A DNA stretch of 23,975 bases from positions 1 to 23,975 of the forward strand of contig CAZWSX010000054.1 of assembly GCA_964636985.1 (NCBI GenBank), read 5' to 3'. Both the position numbers and the translations under genes were made by a program. The notes beneath the pieces are model-generated. The model did not search any database and was not told the DNA's origin. It saw nothing but the letters and a program-made list of their open reading frames with translations. This DNA comes from CAZWSX01 sp964636985 (GTDB taxonomy: Bacteria; Planctomycetota; Planctomycetia; Pirellulales; Pirellulaceae). Positions 1 through 8,458 of this stretch are shown in pieces (within the stretch, counting starts at the first letter, position 1; each line of letters opens with the position of its first letter).

Positions 1-263
1 AGGTATTTTTCGTCGATCGCGAATCCACGCTGCTGAGCTTCACTCAACGCCCACAGAGGCATCGGCGCATGATGGCAGGCCGCGCACTTGCGCGTGTTCA
101 ACCACGACGCACTTTCAGCCTGCAGATAAGTAATCGCCCGATCAACGCTGTGGTGAACCTGCTCCACTCCAGCGTGTCCTATAACCGTCGGCTCGTCGCC
201 AACAGCTGGCCGCGAAAGGCAAAACGCCAGACAAATCGCAATAAGTACAAGAGAACGCGACAT
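1..263 (-). CDS. Exported CxxCH protein, squalene-cyclase/prenyltransferase-repeat type (partial)
   Basis: Only the N-terminal ~87 residues are in the window; the gene runs off the left edge. It starts at ATG 263-261 with a good ribosome site (GGAG, about 8 bases upstream). The first ~22 residues (MSRSLVLIAICLAFCLSRPAVG) form a signal peptide. Further on, the protein has a helix with AITYLQAESASW and then KCAACHHAPMPLWAL. CAACH is a CxxCH heme-c-type motif, and the following AL.EA...GFAID pattern resembles planctomycete exported proteins annotated as prenyltransferase/squalene-oxidase repeat proteins. Seen: signal peptide and CxxCH. Inferred: a periplasmic protein, perhaps with a heme. The enzymatic role cannot be judged from this fragment. 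Confidence 0.7.
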   Translation of the reverse strand, partial: MSRSLVLIAICLAFCLSRPAVGDEPTVIGHAGVEQVHHSVDRAITYLQAESASWLNTRKCAACHHAPMPLWALSEAQQRGFAIDEKY

Positions 264-372
264 GGGGCGATCTCCAAGAAGCCGGAAGGATCGGCACAGA
301 ATACGAGTGTAAAGCCCGGCACCTCGCTCCGCCAGTTTTTATTCCGGTGGCCTTCGTGATTGCTAACTCACC

Positions 373-837
373 ATGATCAAGCCTGCCTTCTCCAACCTGG
401 CCATCGACTTCTGGATTCACAAGGGAAAACTTGGGACCTCGCAACCCACGTTATGCCTCTCGCATGATGAGGTCACGGTTGGAGAACCGATTTTGAACGC
501 GCTGGTCGAAATTCAGGATGAACCGTGCCCCGCAAAGCGGACGCTCACGTTCGCGCGCTGCCAGCGAAAACGTGCGTTGTCAAAGCTAACCCTCAGGTGC
601 GTTGCCGAGAGCGACGAGCTCCGCGTGATGTGCATCGGCTACGACGGCGATGCAGCGACAATCGACATGACGTCCCACGGCCTTGAACTACTTATCGAGG
701 CATTCAAAGGCTGGCTGGACGGGGGCGAAGACTATGGGGTTTCGCCATCATGGTCGACATTGAAACCTAAACAAATGGGAGCGCGCGATCGACAGTCGGG
801 CGAGCTCTGGTTCTGGGGACCTAGTTACGATCCGTAG
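373..837 (+). CDS. Hypothetical protein (154 aa)
   Basis: I do not recognise this protein. It is a soluble-looking 154-aa protein with no signal peptide or membrane segment. It has an N-terminal beta-rich half (SNLAIDFWIHKGK) and a mixed C-terminal half with acidic and aromatic residues (GWLDGGEDYG, ELWFWGPSYDP). It is divergent from the exported CxxCH gene, with about 110 bases between the two starts. The CPCC gene follows 18 bases after its stop, so the two could be co-transcribed. No strong Shine-Dalgarno precedes the ATG, so a later start is possible. Its length, plausible composition and lack of competing frames support a real gene. Confidence 0.55.
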   Translation: MIKPAFSNLAIDFWIHKGKLGTSQPTLCLSHDEVTVGEPILNALVEIQDEPCPAKRTLTFARCQRKRALSKLTLRCVAESDELRVMCIGYDGDAATIDMTSHGLELLIEAFKGWLDGGEDYGVSPSWSTLKPKQMGARDRQSGELWFWGPSYDP

Positions 838-855
838 CGAGGAGATGCGAGCATC

Positions 856-948
856 ATGGCGTTTCCATGCCCTTGCTGCGGATTTGTCACGATCGATGAG
901 CAGCCTCCCGGAACTTTTGAGATTTGTCCTGTCTGCTCATGGAGGTAG
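856..948 (+). pseudogene. Truncated CPCC cysteine-rich domain protein
   Basis: The 30-residue product starts MAFPCPCCGFVTIDE and reaches EICPVCSWR before a TAG stop. This matches the N-terminal half of the cysteine-rich CPCC family (PF14206), whose members continue after CPVC-x-W with acidic residues and a GGAN/SL..AR..F block. The paired cysteines (C5, C7, C8, C24, C27) would form a zinc-ribbon-like site. The remainder of the domain is not found downstream. The stop codon is supplied by the first bases (GTAG) of a palindromic repeat beginning at 945, so the gene appears to have been cut by that repeat. A GAGGAG motif about 11 bases upstream supports the start. It follows the 373-837 gene closely. 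It could still make a very short peptide. Confidence 0.6.
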
Positions 949-1085
949 CCGCGTTCGCCAGAACGCGGAAGGTTGGCGCCGCCCAACCAAGATTGGCGCG
1001 ATCCTTTTGGTTATCCAGGGAGCAGCATCGTGAGCGACATCGACGTCGCGCGCGGGGCCGCCGCGTTCTAGGCGAACTAAGCTAC
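945..1085. repeat. REPIN/MITE-like inverted pair of palindromes (141 bp)
   Basis: The left end (945-969) contains the perfect hairpin CCGCGTTCGCCAGAACGCGG at 949-968 (8-bp arms, 4-base loop). The right end (1061-1085) is a degenerate copy in the opposite orientation: CCGCGTTC at 1061-1068, GGCGAAC at 1071-1077 and GCTAC at 1081-1085. Both ends read GTAG from the outside, so the whole looks like a short element with ~25-bp imperfect terminal inverted repeats. Between them, 971-988 forms another small hairpin (GGTTGG/CCAACC). A single further copy of the left end occurs at 6493-6517. No open reading frame of note lies inside. Interpretation as a REPIN (paired REP) is inference. Confidence 0.65.
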
Positions 1086-1104
1086 AAGAGTCTCGCCACT
1101 TTGC

Positions 1105-2427
1105 TTAGAAGCTGCGGTTCACTTGCGTCATGTACTCGGCGTCGAAGACGCGGGTGCTCAACGCGGGAACGACAACGGCCGGGCGGACCCGCCAGCCGCC
1201 GCCTAGCGAGAGTTGCAAGCCGGCCGTGAAGTTGAGCAGATTGTAGGCGGCGTTGCCTGGATTGTTGACGCAAACAGAAGCCAGCGAGCCGTTGGCGACA
1301 AACGAGTCGCTGCTACCCAGCGGAGTGGTGTAGTGGACCTCGCCCACAATCGCCAGCCCGTTGCCCATGGGCGTTTCGGGCGGAAGGAGCCAGTAGCCGC
1401 CGCCGAGATCGAGACCCAGCAGCGGCTGCTGGTTGATGCGGCCCACCAATTGGGAAACGCCGGAGTTATCGATCGTCGCGGTGAGCCTGTCCCCCTGCGA
1501 AGCGATATCCAACTGCATAAAGCCGTTTCCGAACCAGCGCTCGTGACCGTGCGTGAAGGCGAGATAGGGAACGAGGTGGGTCGCCTTGGGATCGAGAGTG
1601 GCTGTGAGGTTGACTGTGCGAAGCGTTCCGTCATCACCCGTCGGAGCCTCGATACCGAGGCCGGCGGAGATGGCCCGATTGCCGTCGGCGTAAAGCAGTC
1701 GCTTGAGCAATATGTTCAGGTTACCAACGCTGGTTGAGCCGACGCCGTAGAGTGGAGGGATCGAGTTGTTATCAAGGCCGGTGCCGAATGCGGCTCCGAA
1801 CGGCATGCGAAGCTCAACCGACGTTTGGCCCTCGTCGAGCAGCAATTCCGCAGCCATCATCGAGCGATGCAGCGACTGCGAGGCCGTTCGATCGACGCCA
1901 AGAAAGCTATCCGTGGCGTGCACATTAAAGGCCGAGTCGAAGTAGTTGTAAGCAACCCAGACGCGATTCGACGGCAAGGCCTGGTTGTTTTCGCCGACGC
2001 GCAGCCCAGAGATCGCGGCCGCAACAGGAATTTCCGACTGCACGTTCGGCAGATAGGGGAGCGAGTGTGAAAGAAAAATCGAAGGACCGCTGCGGCGGAA
2101 ATCGCCGAACATCTCGGGGACATCGAGCAACCGCGCGCGACTTGATGATTGAAAGTACGACCGCAGCTCGTCGGACGACGAGGGCTGCGCACCGGGAGTG
2201 ACGAGCGAAGCCAGCGGACTGACGAAGTTCTCTTGCGAGACTAGCATGCTGCCGAATGGCGCACTAACGACATTGGGTCCGCGCGAACGGGGAGGAGCGG
2301 TGGTCGCCCCGGCCCCGGCTGTCGACCTGCGGGTTGTTGAACGGCGAGGTTGTGCTAGGGCGCCATCGGTCGATGCTACTACCAATAGGATCGCTAGCAG
2401 GCCGAGTCGAATGCTGAGATATTTCAT
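1105..2427 (-). CDS. Exported, probably outer-membrane beta-barrel protein (440 aa)
   Basis: Signal peptide at residues 1-25 (MKYLSIRLGLLAILLVVAST, then an ALA cleavage site), followed by a low-complexity R/S/T/A/P stretch (about 26-55). The mature part has alternating polar/hydrophobic beta-strand-like segments, Gly/Asn-rich turns and a final phenylalanine (VNRSF). That pattern is typical of outer-membrane barrels, where a terminal aromatic residue is recognised by the assembly machinery. Motifs such as VWVAYNYFDSAFN and LGGGWRVRPAVVVP recall planctomycete barrel-like proteins of unknown function. The start is supported by AAGGAAG about 8-10 bases upstream. It lies downstream of the kinase operon on the same strand, separated by 155 bases, and probably has its own promoter. 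No substrate can be assigned. Confidence 0.75.
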   Translation of the reverse strand: MKYLSIRLGLLAILLVVASTDGALAQPRRSTTRRSTAGAGATTAPPRSRGPNVVSAPFGSMLVSQENFVSPLASLVTPGAQPSSSDELRSYFQSSSRARLLDVPEMFGDFRRSGPSIFLSHSLPYLPNVQSEIPVAAAISGLRVGENNQALPSNRVWVAYNYFDSAFNVHATDSFLGVDRTASQSLHRSMMAAELLLDEGQTSVELRMPFGAAFGTGLDNNSIPPLYGVGSTSVGNLNILLKRLLYADGNRAISAGLGIEAPTGDDGTLRTVNLTATLDPKATHLVPYLAFTHGHERWFGNGFMQLDIASQGDRLTATIDNSGVSQLVGRINQQPLLGLDLGGGYWLLPPETPMGNGLAIVGEVHYTTPLGSSDSFVANGSLASVCVNNPGNAAYNLLNFTAGLQLSLGGGWRVRPAVVVPALSTRVFDAEYMTQVNRSF

Positions 2428-2582
2428 GAGCGACTTCCTTGTCGATCTCGCAATTCACCAGGCTGGCAGCGAAAAAGGCGTCTTGCAGTGCGAAAGAGCG
2501 CACGTCCCCTTTCAGGTTTATCGTCAGGGAATAAAAGAGGGCTGCGGCTTAATGTCGTTTTAACGTCGAGAGAACTTTAGCT

Positions 2583-5285
2583 TTAGAGCGAGTTCGCTAG
2601 CCGCTCTAGCAGCGTCCACTCCTCTTCCCACTCGGGCGTTTTGAAAACATCGCCAGCAGGAGAATTTTTGGCTGCGTGCCACGCCTCGATCGCTGCCTTC
2701 AATTCGGGCTTGGCTTCGTCCTTTTTCTTTTGTCCCACCAGGATCAAGCACCGCAGCCGCATTCCCTTAAGCCGGATCTTGGTCAGGTCAACCGACTGCT
2801 CTCCTTTATTGAGGCGATCGAGCCGAGGCATCAACCGCGACTGCACGTCCTGCCACACCTGTTCTGCGTCGGGAACGAACTCAATGCGAAGGAGGTGGTC
2901 AATGATCTCTTGGTAGAGTGCGACCAACTGAACCAGATGTTTTTTGTTGTTGGGCGCCAAAGCGGAAAGCTTGTCTAAGCTTTCCCACGCGATATCGAAG
3001 GGGGGGCGGGGGTCGCCGAGATCTGGCAACGGCGCATTTTTCGTCTTGCTGCCAAGGGTCAGCAGCGATTCGATGTAGCGGAGCCAGATTTTTGCATCGA
3101 GGGGCTCATCGTCGGTGAGCTGTTTGAATTGAATCGTCGCATCACGGAGTAGTTCCAAGCCAGCTTCCGTTCGATCATGCGCCAGATCAAGTGTGGCAAG
3201 ATTGAAGTCGCCCTGCGCCAAATCGCGCCGCAGAAATCGATTCTTGGGATCGATGCTCTCTAGCTCTGTGCGCGTTCGCTGCGCCGCTTCTTGCTCGGCG
3301 CGGGCGGCATCCACGTTTCCGACCCTGGCTAACGTAAGGCCGTGATTCATCAGCGAATTGGCCAGCGTTCGTTTTGCTTCGAAGTTTTTTTCGTCTTTGG
3401 CGACGATCTGTTTGCGGATCTCGATGGCTTGATCGAACGAGTCAAGGGCTTCCTTGTACAGTCGCAACTGATGCTGCGACTGAGCGAGGCCGTTCCAGGC
3501 ATCGCCGAGATTCTTTTGGACGGCCGGTGAATTTCTCTTCTCCGACGGAAACGCGGCAATCGCGCTGATGGCGCCCTGGAAGTGCGCGGCCGCGACCTTG
3601 GGTTCCCTGAGATCGTTCGACAGAATGCCGAGTTCCGTTTGAGCGGCAACGCGATCGACAAGCAGCGAATCGTTCTCCTCCGCCAGGGCGATGAAAGCCG
3701 TGTAGTTTTCCAAACCCTTGGTGAGTAGGGCCTGTCGAATTTCTTCGGTCGCTGGCTGATCCAAAAGCGGCTCCGCCTGCACGAACGTGAACAACTCGTT
3801 GACCGCCGCCTGTCCCTGTTGGCTGTTAGCGACGACTCGGCCTAGCTGCCGTTGCGTGCTGTACCATCCCACGATGGAAACGACGGCCACCAAGAGCAGC
3901 GCCGTCGCCAAGCTTCCTGACAGGAAAGCTACTGTCGGATTGCGGCGGCGCCAACGCATCAGTCGCTCCCAGGAGCTCAATGGCCGCGACACGATGGGTT
4001 CGTGCCGCAGGTAGCGGTCGAGGTCGTCGGCGAGATCTTTTGCCGAGGCGAAGCGATGTTCGCGGTCCTTGTGCAGGCAGCGGAGGCAAATGGTTTCCAG
4101 GTCGCGATCGATCCGCCGATTGAGCACGCGCGGCAAGACGGGATCTTCTTCGAGCGATTGCAACATCGTTTCGGCCGGAGTCGCCGCCTGAAACGGAGGG
4201 CGGCCCACCAGCAGGTGATACAGCGTCGCGCCCAGCGCGTAGATGTCCGCTCGCGCGTCGATGTTCTTTGGTTCGCGGATTTGTTCGGGCGCCATGTACG
4301 GAGGCGAACCGTGGATTTCGCCCGTGCGGGTGATCGATTGGTCGACGACGGCCAGCCGCGCGAGTCCGAAGTCGGCGACCAGCACGCGGTCGGTTGCGCC
4401 ATCGAACAGCAAGTTGTGCGGCTTGATATCGCGGTGCAGCAGCCCCGCCCCATGCGCGGCTGCGACGCCGCGGGCCGCTTGCGACAAGTAGCGGGCCGCG
4501 CGGTCGCTTGCGAGCGGTTGCTTTCGCACTTCCGCTGCCAGGTCGCCGCTCAAGATCGGCATCGTGTAGTAGGCCGATCCGTCGACATCGCCCACGTCGT
4601 AGATGGGGAGGACGTTTTCATGCGACAGCTTTGCCGCAGCGCGGATTTCCGATTCGAATCGCTGCGTCACATCCTTTCGCCATTCTGGATCGTTCCAGGG
4701 GATGTTGGCGATTTTAATCGCGACAACGCGATCCGCTTGGGCTTGCCGCGCGCGGTAAACGACGCCCATGCCACCGCGGCCGAGCAGTTCCAAGAGCTCG
4801 TATTTGCCGAAGTGGCCGTCGCGGTCGAGCGTGGTCTTGGGGACCTCGCTCGGCATTTGGTAGTGAGTTGCCTGCTCTGCTTCCCGCAACATCCGCTGGA
4901 GCGTGTCGGGCGTGGTCTCGAGTTCTGGAAATCGCCGCTTGCATTCGTCGATGGTGGGGCGAAACGGAGTCCGCATCCGCGCGCGGATTTCCTGATCGAG
5001 CAATCGCTGCAAGATCGTTGGCTCTTTGAGTTGCGGGAACCGCCCCAGGTAATCCTCGACGGCCGGGAGGGACTTGATGGTGCTGGCCATCGAGTTGGCC
5101 CTGTCGGTCGCGGAGGCCGCGACTTCGCGCCAGCGGAATTCCAGGTCGATGCGAATCAACTCCTCGAGCGTCCCTAAGAACGAGGGATCTTCCGGCTTGG
5201 GAAGATAATCGGAGAGGTCGCGATGGCTCCCGCGCAGCCAGTCCGATTCAAAGCTGCGGCGTCGCGTTTCGTCAACGGCGTTCAT
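2583..5285 (-). CDS. Membrane-anchored Ser/Thr protein kinase with TPR region (900 aa)
   Basis: Hanks-type (PknB-like) kinase. The frame is open further upstream, but the start chosen is ATG 5285-5283. It overlaps the upstream stop as ATGA and begins MNAVDETRRRSFESDW. Kinase domain about 162-427: glycine loop GRGGMG (169-174), ATP-binding Lys191, helix-C Glu about 213, catalytic HRDIKPHN with Asp286, DFG 305-307, and GSPPYMAPEQ (327-336). All catalytic residues are present, so it should be active. An ~160-residue N-terminal helical region precedes it. One transmembrane segment (about 451-474, AFLSGSLATALLLVAVVSIV) is followed by a C-terminal TPR-like region (about 590-720). This layout (cytoplasmic kinase, membrane segment, TPR tail) is common in planctomycetes. 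It is the third gene of a coupled operon with the NUDIX and unknown genes. Its targets are unknown. Confidence 0.95.
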   Translation of the reverse strand: MNAVDETRRRSFESDWLRGSHRDLSDYLPKPEDPSFLGTLEELIRIDLEFRWREVAASATDRANSMASTIKSLPAVEDYLGRFPQLKEPTILQRLLDQEIRARMRTPFRPTIDECKRRFPELETTPDTLQRMLREAEQATHYQMPSEVPKTTLDRDGHFGKYELLELLGRGGMGVVYRARQAQADRVVAIKIANIPWNDPEWRKDVTQRFESEIRAAAKLSHENVLPIYDVGDVDGSAYYTMPILSGDLAAEVRKQPLASDRAARYLSQAARGVAAAHGAGLLHRDIKPHNLLFDGATDRVLVADFGLARLAVVDQSITRTGEIHGSPPYMAPEQIREPKNIDARADIYALGATLYHLLVGRPPFQAATPAETMLQSLEEDPVLPRVLNRRIDRDLETICLRCLHKDREHRFASAKDLADDLDRYLRHEPIVSRPLSSWERLMRWRRRNPTVAFLSGSLATALLLVAVVSIVGWYSTQRQLGRVVANSQQGQAAVNELFTFVQAEPLLDQPATEEIRQALLTKGLENYTAFIALAEENDSLLVDRVAAQTELGILSNDLREPKVAAAHFQGAISAIAAFPSEKRNSPAVQKNLGDAWNGLAQSQHQLRLYKEALDSFDQAIEIRKQIVAKDEKNFEAKRTLANSLMNHGLTLARVGNVDAARAEQEAAQRTRTELESIDPKNRFLRRDLAQGDFNLATLDLAHDRTEAGLELLRDATIQFKQLTDDEPLDAKIWLRYIESLLTLGSKTKNAPLPDLGDPRPPFDIAWESLDKLSALAPNNKKHLVQLVALYQEIIDHLLRIEFVPDAEQVWQDVQSRLMPRLDRLNKGEQSVDLTKIRLKGMRLRCLILVGQKKKDEAKPELKAAIEAWHAAKNSPAGDVFKTPEWEEEWTLLERLANSL

Positions 5286-5932
5286 GATGCGCTCGGCTGC
5301 CAACTTAACGGCAGGCATACGTTGTAGGTACATGCAAACACGCACGCGGCAAGCAGGATATTGGATGCCGCCGGTGGCAATCCTTCGTAGAGTACCCGAT
5401 CGGGAAACATCGGGACGCGGTGGGACTCGTTGGCGCCATCGCTTCCGTCGCAAGGAACGAAGCGATGCCAGGTGGCGCTTCCCTTTTCTCGCAGACGTCC
5501 AATGGACTTGCTCATGCCTTCGGGCGTTGGTTGGGCTATCTCATAGCTGAAGCGTAAGTCGCCCGAATCTGTTTCAAGGGTGAGAACGGGCCGGCCAATC
5601 CACGTTCCCCAAAAGAGTGGGACTCGCAGGGTCGCGGCAGATTTACCGCTACTTTCGGTCACGGTGTAGCAAGCCTCGTCGAACATCCAAATTCCATGGC
5701 ACTCCAGCCGGACTGATCCCAACGGACCTTCCAGGACGCACAGGTCGCTGCCGCCACCCAACGGGCCAACGAAGCGCGTCGATTCGAATGAGAGATCCCC
5801 GCCTTCGCATGGAATCGTAAATTGCCGAACGTGTTTGAAGAACACGACATACCCATGAATGCGCTGAATCGCGCAGACCTTTCCGAGACTCCATTCCTCC
5901 GGCTCGGATTCATAGGGGCTGTTTTCACGCAT
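5282..5932 (-). CDS. Hypothetical protein between NUDIX and kinase genes (216 aa)
   Basis: I do not recognise this protein. The frame is open upstream inside the NUDIX gene, but ATG 5932-5930 (MRENSPYESEPEEW) overlaps the end of the NUDIX gene by 8 bases and is the likely start. Its stop shares an ATGA with the kinase start, which suggests translational coupling on both sides. The product is beta-rich with many Gly, Phe and Trp (FTIPCEGGDLSFEST, RVPLFWGTWIGRPVLTLE), and ends in a hydrophobic, cysteine-containing segment (SNILLAACVFACTYNVCLPL) that could sit in a membrane. There is no signal peptide. The tight packing with the kinase makes a functional link possible, but there is no direct evidence for one. 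Confidence 0.7.
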   Translation of the reverse strand: MRENSPYESEPEEWSLGKVCAIQRIHGYVVFFKHVRQFTIPCEGGDLSFESTRFVGPLGGGSDLCVLEGPLGSVRLECHGIWMFDEACYTVTESSGKSAATLRVPLFWGTWIGRPVLTLETDSGDLRFSYEIAQPTPEGMSKSIGRLREKGSATWHRFVPCDGSDGANESHRVPMFPDRVLYEGLPPAASNILLAACVFACTYNVCLPLSWQPSAS

Positions 5933-6455
5933 GGATGGCGCGCTTGGCGTTCCAAAGCAAAATCGCGCTGATACTTTTGGCGTCGCGGATGGCCCCGGTT
6001 GTGACAAGGTTCACCGCTTCGGACCAGGTGACGATGCGCGTGACGATTTCTTCGCCCCCTTCTAGGGCTTGGCCGACGTGGGTGAGGCCACGGGCGACGA
6101 AGACGTACATCTTTTCGTCCATGATGCCGGGGGAGAGGTAGAACTCGGCCAGTGGTTGCCAGTCTTTTGCTTCGTAGCCGGTTTCTTCGATCAGTTCGCG
6201 CTTGGCGGTTTCGAGGGGTGGTTCGCTTGGCTCCAGCGTTCCGGCCGGAAGTTCTAGCAGCGTTTGATCGACGGAGAGGCGGTAGTTTTCGATCAGCACG
6301 ATGTGGTTGTCGTCGAGCCAGGGGAGAATCGCCACCGCTCCCGGGTGGCGGACGATGGCTCGCGAGCGGGTGACGCCGTCGGCGTACTGGCGCGAGACTT
6401 CTTCGACGCGGAAACGCTGGGTGGTTAGCAAGAGGCGGGATATTGGTTGGCTCAT
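5925..6455 (-). CDS. NUDIX hydrolase, ADP-ribose pyrophosphatase type (176 aa)
   Basis: A complete NUDIX box (G-x5-E-x7-REL-x-EE-x-G) is present at residues 72-94: GTLEPSE, then KRELIEETGY. The PAGTLE lead-in and overall length (176 aa) match the ADP-ribose pyrophosphatase (NudF-like) branch, which cleaves ADP-ribose to AMP and ribose-5-phosphate using Mg2+ held by the box glutamates. The start has AGAGG about 9 bases upstream. The 72-base gap from the dprA stop holds a palindromic repeat. Its 3' end overlaps the next gene by 8 bases. It is a cytoplasmic housekeeping-type enzyme; the exact substrate is inferred from family resemblance only. Confidence 0.92.
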   Translation of the reverse strand: MSQPISRLLLTTQRFRVEEVSRQYADGVTRSRAIVRHPGAVAILPWLDDNHIVLIENYRLSVDQTLLELPAGTLEPSEPPLETAKRELIEETGYEAKDWQPLAEFYLSPGIMDEKMYVFVARGLTHVGQALEGGEEIVTRIVTWSEAVNLVTTGAIRDAKSISAILLWNAKRAIHA

Positions 6456-6492
6456 GTTGGCGCCTCTTAGCGCGTGGTTTGCTTGCGGGGCC

Positions 6493-6517
6493 TCCGCGTT
6501 CTGGCGAACGCGGCTAC
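6493..6517. repeat. Single copy of the 945-type palindrome
   Basis: The reverse complement of 6493-6517 is identical over 25 bases to 945-969, including the perfect hairpin of 8-bp arms (6494-6501 and 6506-6513) around TGGC. It lies in the 72-base gap between dprA and the NUDIX gene on the minus strand, so it would be transcribed with them. It could act as a weak attenuator or simply be a dispersed repeat. Confidence 0.8.
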
Positions 6518-6527
6518 GACGTTGTTT

Positions 6528-7640
6528 TCACACGCGGGCGACTTGGTTGCCGGTGACGCGGCGGATCAGGCGGCGCATTTCCAGCACGCTCAATGTGGAG
6601 AGGACGCGATGGGCGGGTAGCCCGCTGGCCGCGATGATGTTGTCGATCAACGTAGCTTCAAGCGAGATGGCTTGCAGGACTTGCGTTTCCATGTCGTTGA
6701 GCTGGAGTTCGGCGGGATGGCGAACGGTTTCGCCGGTGGGCGTTTTTGCTGGCGTGGCGAGAGGCCCTAGTTCTTCCAGGACGTCGTCGACGCATTCGAC
6801 GAGCTTTGCTCCGTCGCGAATAAGAGCGTGGCAGCCGCGCGAGGTGTGACGATCGATTTGTCCCGGCACGGCGAATACTTCGCGGCCTTGTTCGCCTGCC
6901 AGGCGAGCGGAGATCATCGCACCGGAGGCCTTATCGGCTTCGATGACGATGGTCCCCAGTGAGAGGCCCGTCACAATCCGGTTTCTTCGCGGAAACAAAC
7001 CTGCGCTCGGCGGAGTGCGCGGGGAGTTCTCGCTCATCACGGCGCCTGCGCCGGTCGAGACAATCTCGGCCGCCAGCGAAGTGTTGTGCGCGGGGTAGAC
7101 GCGATCGACACCGCTGCCGAGGACGGCGATGGTTCGCCCTTTGCCGACGAGCGCGCCGCGATGGGCGTGTTCGTCGATGCCCGCGGCCAGGCCGCTGACA
7201 ACGGTGTAGCCCGCCTGAACCAGTCCGGCGGCGAATTGCTCGGCGATCCGCCGGCCGTACGGAGTGGCACCGCGGGTGCCGACAATGGCGATGGCCAAAT
7301 CGTCTTGCGGGGTCAGTTCTCCGCGGAGGTACAAAAGGGATGGCGGATCGTCGATCTCGCGCAGCCGCTGCGGATACTTTTCCGTGCCGCGCGGAATGAT
7401 GGTGATGCCTTCGCTACGGCAGTAAGCGAGTTCGTCTTCCGCGGCCTTGCGCCACTCTTCGCTCGCGAGTTCGCGGCAGACTTTGGCGCCAACGTTAGGG
7501 ACCTCGCGCCAGCGGGAAGCGGGAGCGGACAAGACCTCCCGCGCCGTTTTGAATCGGGCCAGCAGTTCCGACATCGTCTTGGGACCGACGTGCGGCACCA
7601 TCGCCAAGTGGATGGTGGCCAGCAATTCTTCGTCGGTCAT
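6528..7640 (-). CDS. dprA: DNA-processing protein DprA (370 aa)
   Basis: DprA/Smf loads RecA onto incoming single-stranded DNA during natural transformation. Order of domains: N-terminal helix-hairpin-helix/SAM-like region (about 1-65), Rossmann-like DprA core (about 85-292) and a C-terminal winged helix (about 315-365). Core signatures are IVGTRGATPYGRR (119-131), SGLAAGIDEHAH (149-160) and FPRRNRIVTGLS (216-227). The start chosen is ATG 7640 (MTDEELLATIH) with GGGGG upstream; a TTG five codons earlier is also open. It heads the minus-strand run that continues with the NUDIX hydrolase. The length is normal for the family. Confidence 0.96.
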   Translation of the reverse strand: MTDEELLATIHLAMVPHVGPKTMSELLARFKTAREVLSAPASRWREVPNVGAKVCRELASEEWRKAAEDELAYCRSEGITIIPRGTEKYPQRLREIDDPPSLLYLRGELTPQDDLAIAIVGTRGATPYGRRIAEQFAAGLVQAGYTVVSGLAAGIDEHAHRGALVGKGRTIAVLGSGVDRVYPAHNTSLAAEIVSTGAGAVMSENSPRTPPSAGLFPRRNRIVTGLSLGTIVIEADKASGAMISARLAGEQGREVFAVPGQIDRHTSRGCHALIRDGAKLVECVDDVLEELGPLATPAKTPTGETVRHPAELQLNDMETQVLQAISLEATLIDNIIAASGLPAHRVLSTLSVLEMRRLIRRVTGNQVARV

Positions 7641-7716
7641 GGCTGCCCCCAGCAATCCGCGATGAAGTGTGAATCGGCGACGAATCGTTAATCAACGATC
7701 AGGGGTCATTCGACGA

Positions 7717-8331
7717 TCATACTTCGATCCCGAGTTCGATCGACATCCGTACGAGTTCGGCGAGCGAGTTGGCGCCCGTTTTCTTCATGATATTCGAACG
7801 GCGGAGTTCGACCGTTCGCAAGCCGATGTCCAGATCGGAGGCGATCCGCTTGTTCGGTTGCCCTTCGAGCAGCTTTCGCAAAACGGCATTCTCGTCGGGC
7901 GAGAGCGTATCGAACTTCTCGCGAAGGCCGCGGATGCGTTCCTGGCGAGCGGTTTCGGCGACTTGGATTTGCAGCGCCGCAGCGATGTTCTGCCACAGTT
8001 CGTTGGGCTGCGTCGGCTTTTCCAGGAATGTGAACGCGCCGGCCTGCATCGCCTTGACCGCCGTTTGCACGCCCGAGTGGGCGGTGATTACGATCGACGG
8101 CAGCATGCGGTTGGTTTCTTTGAGCCGCTGGAGCAACTCGATGCCCGAGAGGCCCGTCATGCGGACGTCGACGATCAGGCAGCCGTGTTCGGTGCCATCG
8201 TACTTTTCGAGGAATTCCTCGGCCGACGCATATTCGCGAACGGGAAAGCCGCGCGATTGAATGGTCGCGGCAACCGACGCGCGGGCGTCGGTATCGTCGT
8301 CGACCACAAAGATGACTGGACCAGCATTCAT
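7717..8331 (-). CDS. FixJ/NarL-type response regulator (204 aa)
   Basis: N-terminal receiver domain (about 5-115) with acidic pocket VVDDD, phosphoacceptor Asp55 (LIVDVRMTG), Thr83 (VITAHSG) and Lys105 (FLEKP), then a LuxR-type helix-turn-helix (about 143-197, LSPDENAVLRKLLEG...KRIASDL...TVELRRSNIMKK). This order is that of FixJ-family transcription factors. Two ATGs (8337 and 8331) are in frame. The second is preferred because AGGA lies 8 bases before it and only 2 before the first. No histidine kinase gene is adjacent, so its partner is elsewhere. The gap to dprA holds a small hairpin (ATCGTT/AACGAT, 7684-7699) without a T run. Confidence 0.93.
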   Translation of the reverse strand: MNAGPVIFVVDDDTDARASVAATIQSRGFPVREYASAEEFLEKYDGTEHGCLIVDVRMTGLSGIELLQRLKETNRMLPSIVITAHSGVQTAVKAMQAGAFTFLEKPTQPNELWQNIAAALQIQVAETARQERIRGLREKFDTLSPDENAVLRKLLEGQPNKRIASDLDIGLRTVELRRSNIMKKTGANSLAELVRMSIELGIEV

Positions 8332-8458
8332 GAACATGTTCCTGCTATTCGGGGAAGTCGAATCTCAAGGCGAAAATGGCTCAACGCGATAACAGTTGCA
8401 CTACACTTTTCCGCCCCCGATCCCAACGCGTGTTCCCTCACGCAAAAGTCCTGTGCAC

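Noticed and set aside
4002..5177. 391-codon open frame on the plus strand opposite the kinase gene
   Set aside because: It is a shadow of the kinase domain in a GC-rich gene: the translation is rich in Arg, Val and Gly without motifs, while the minus strand has all kinase signatures.
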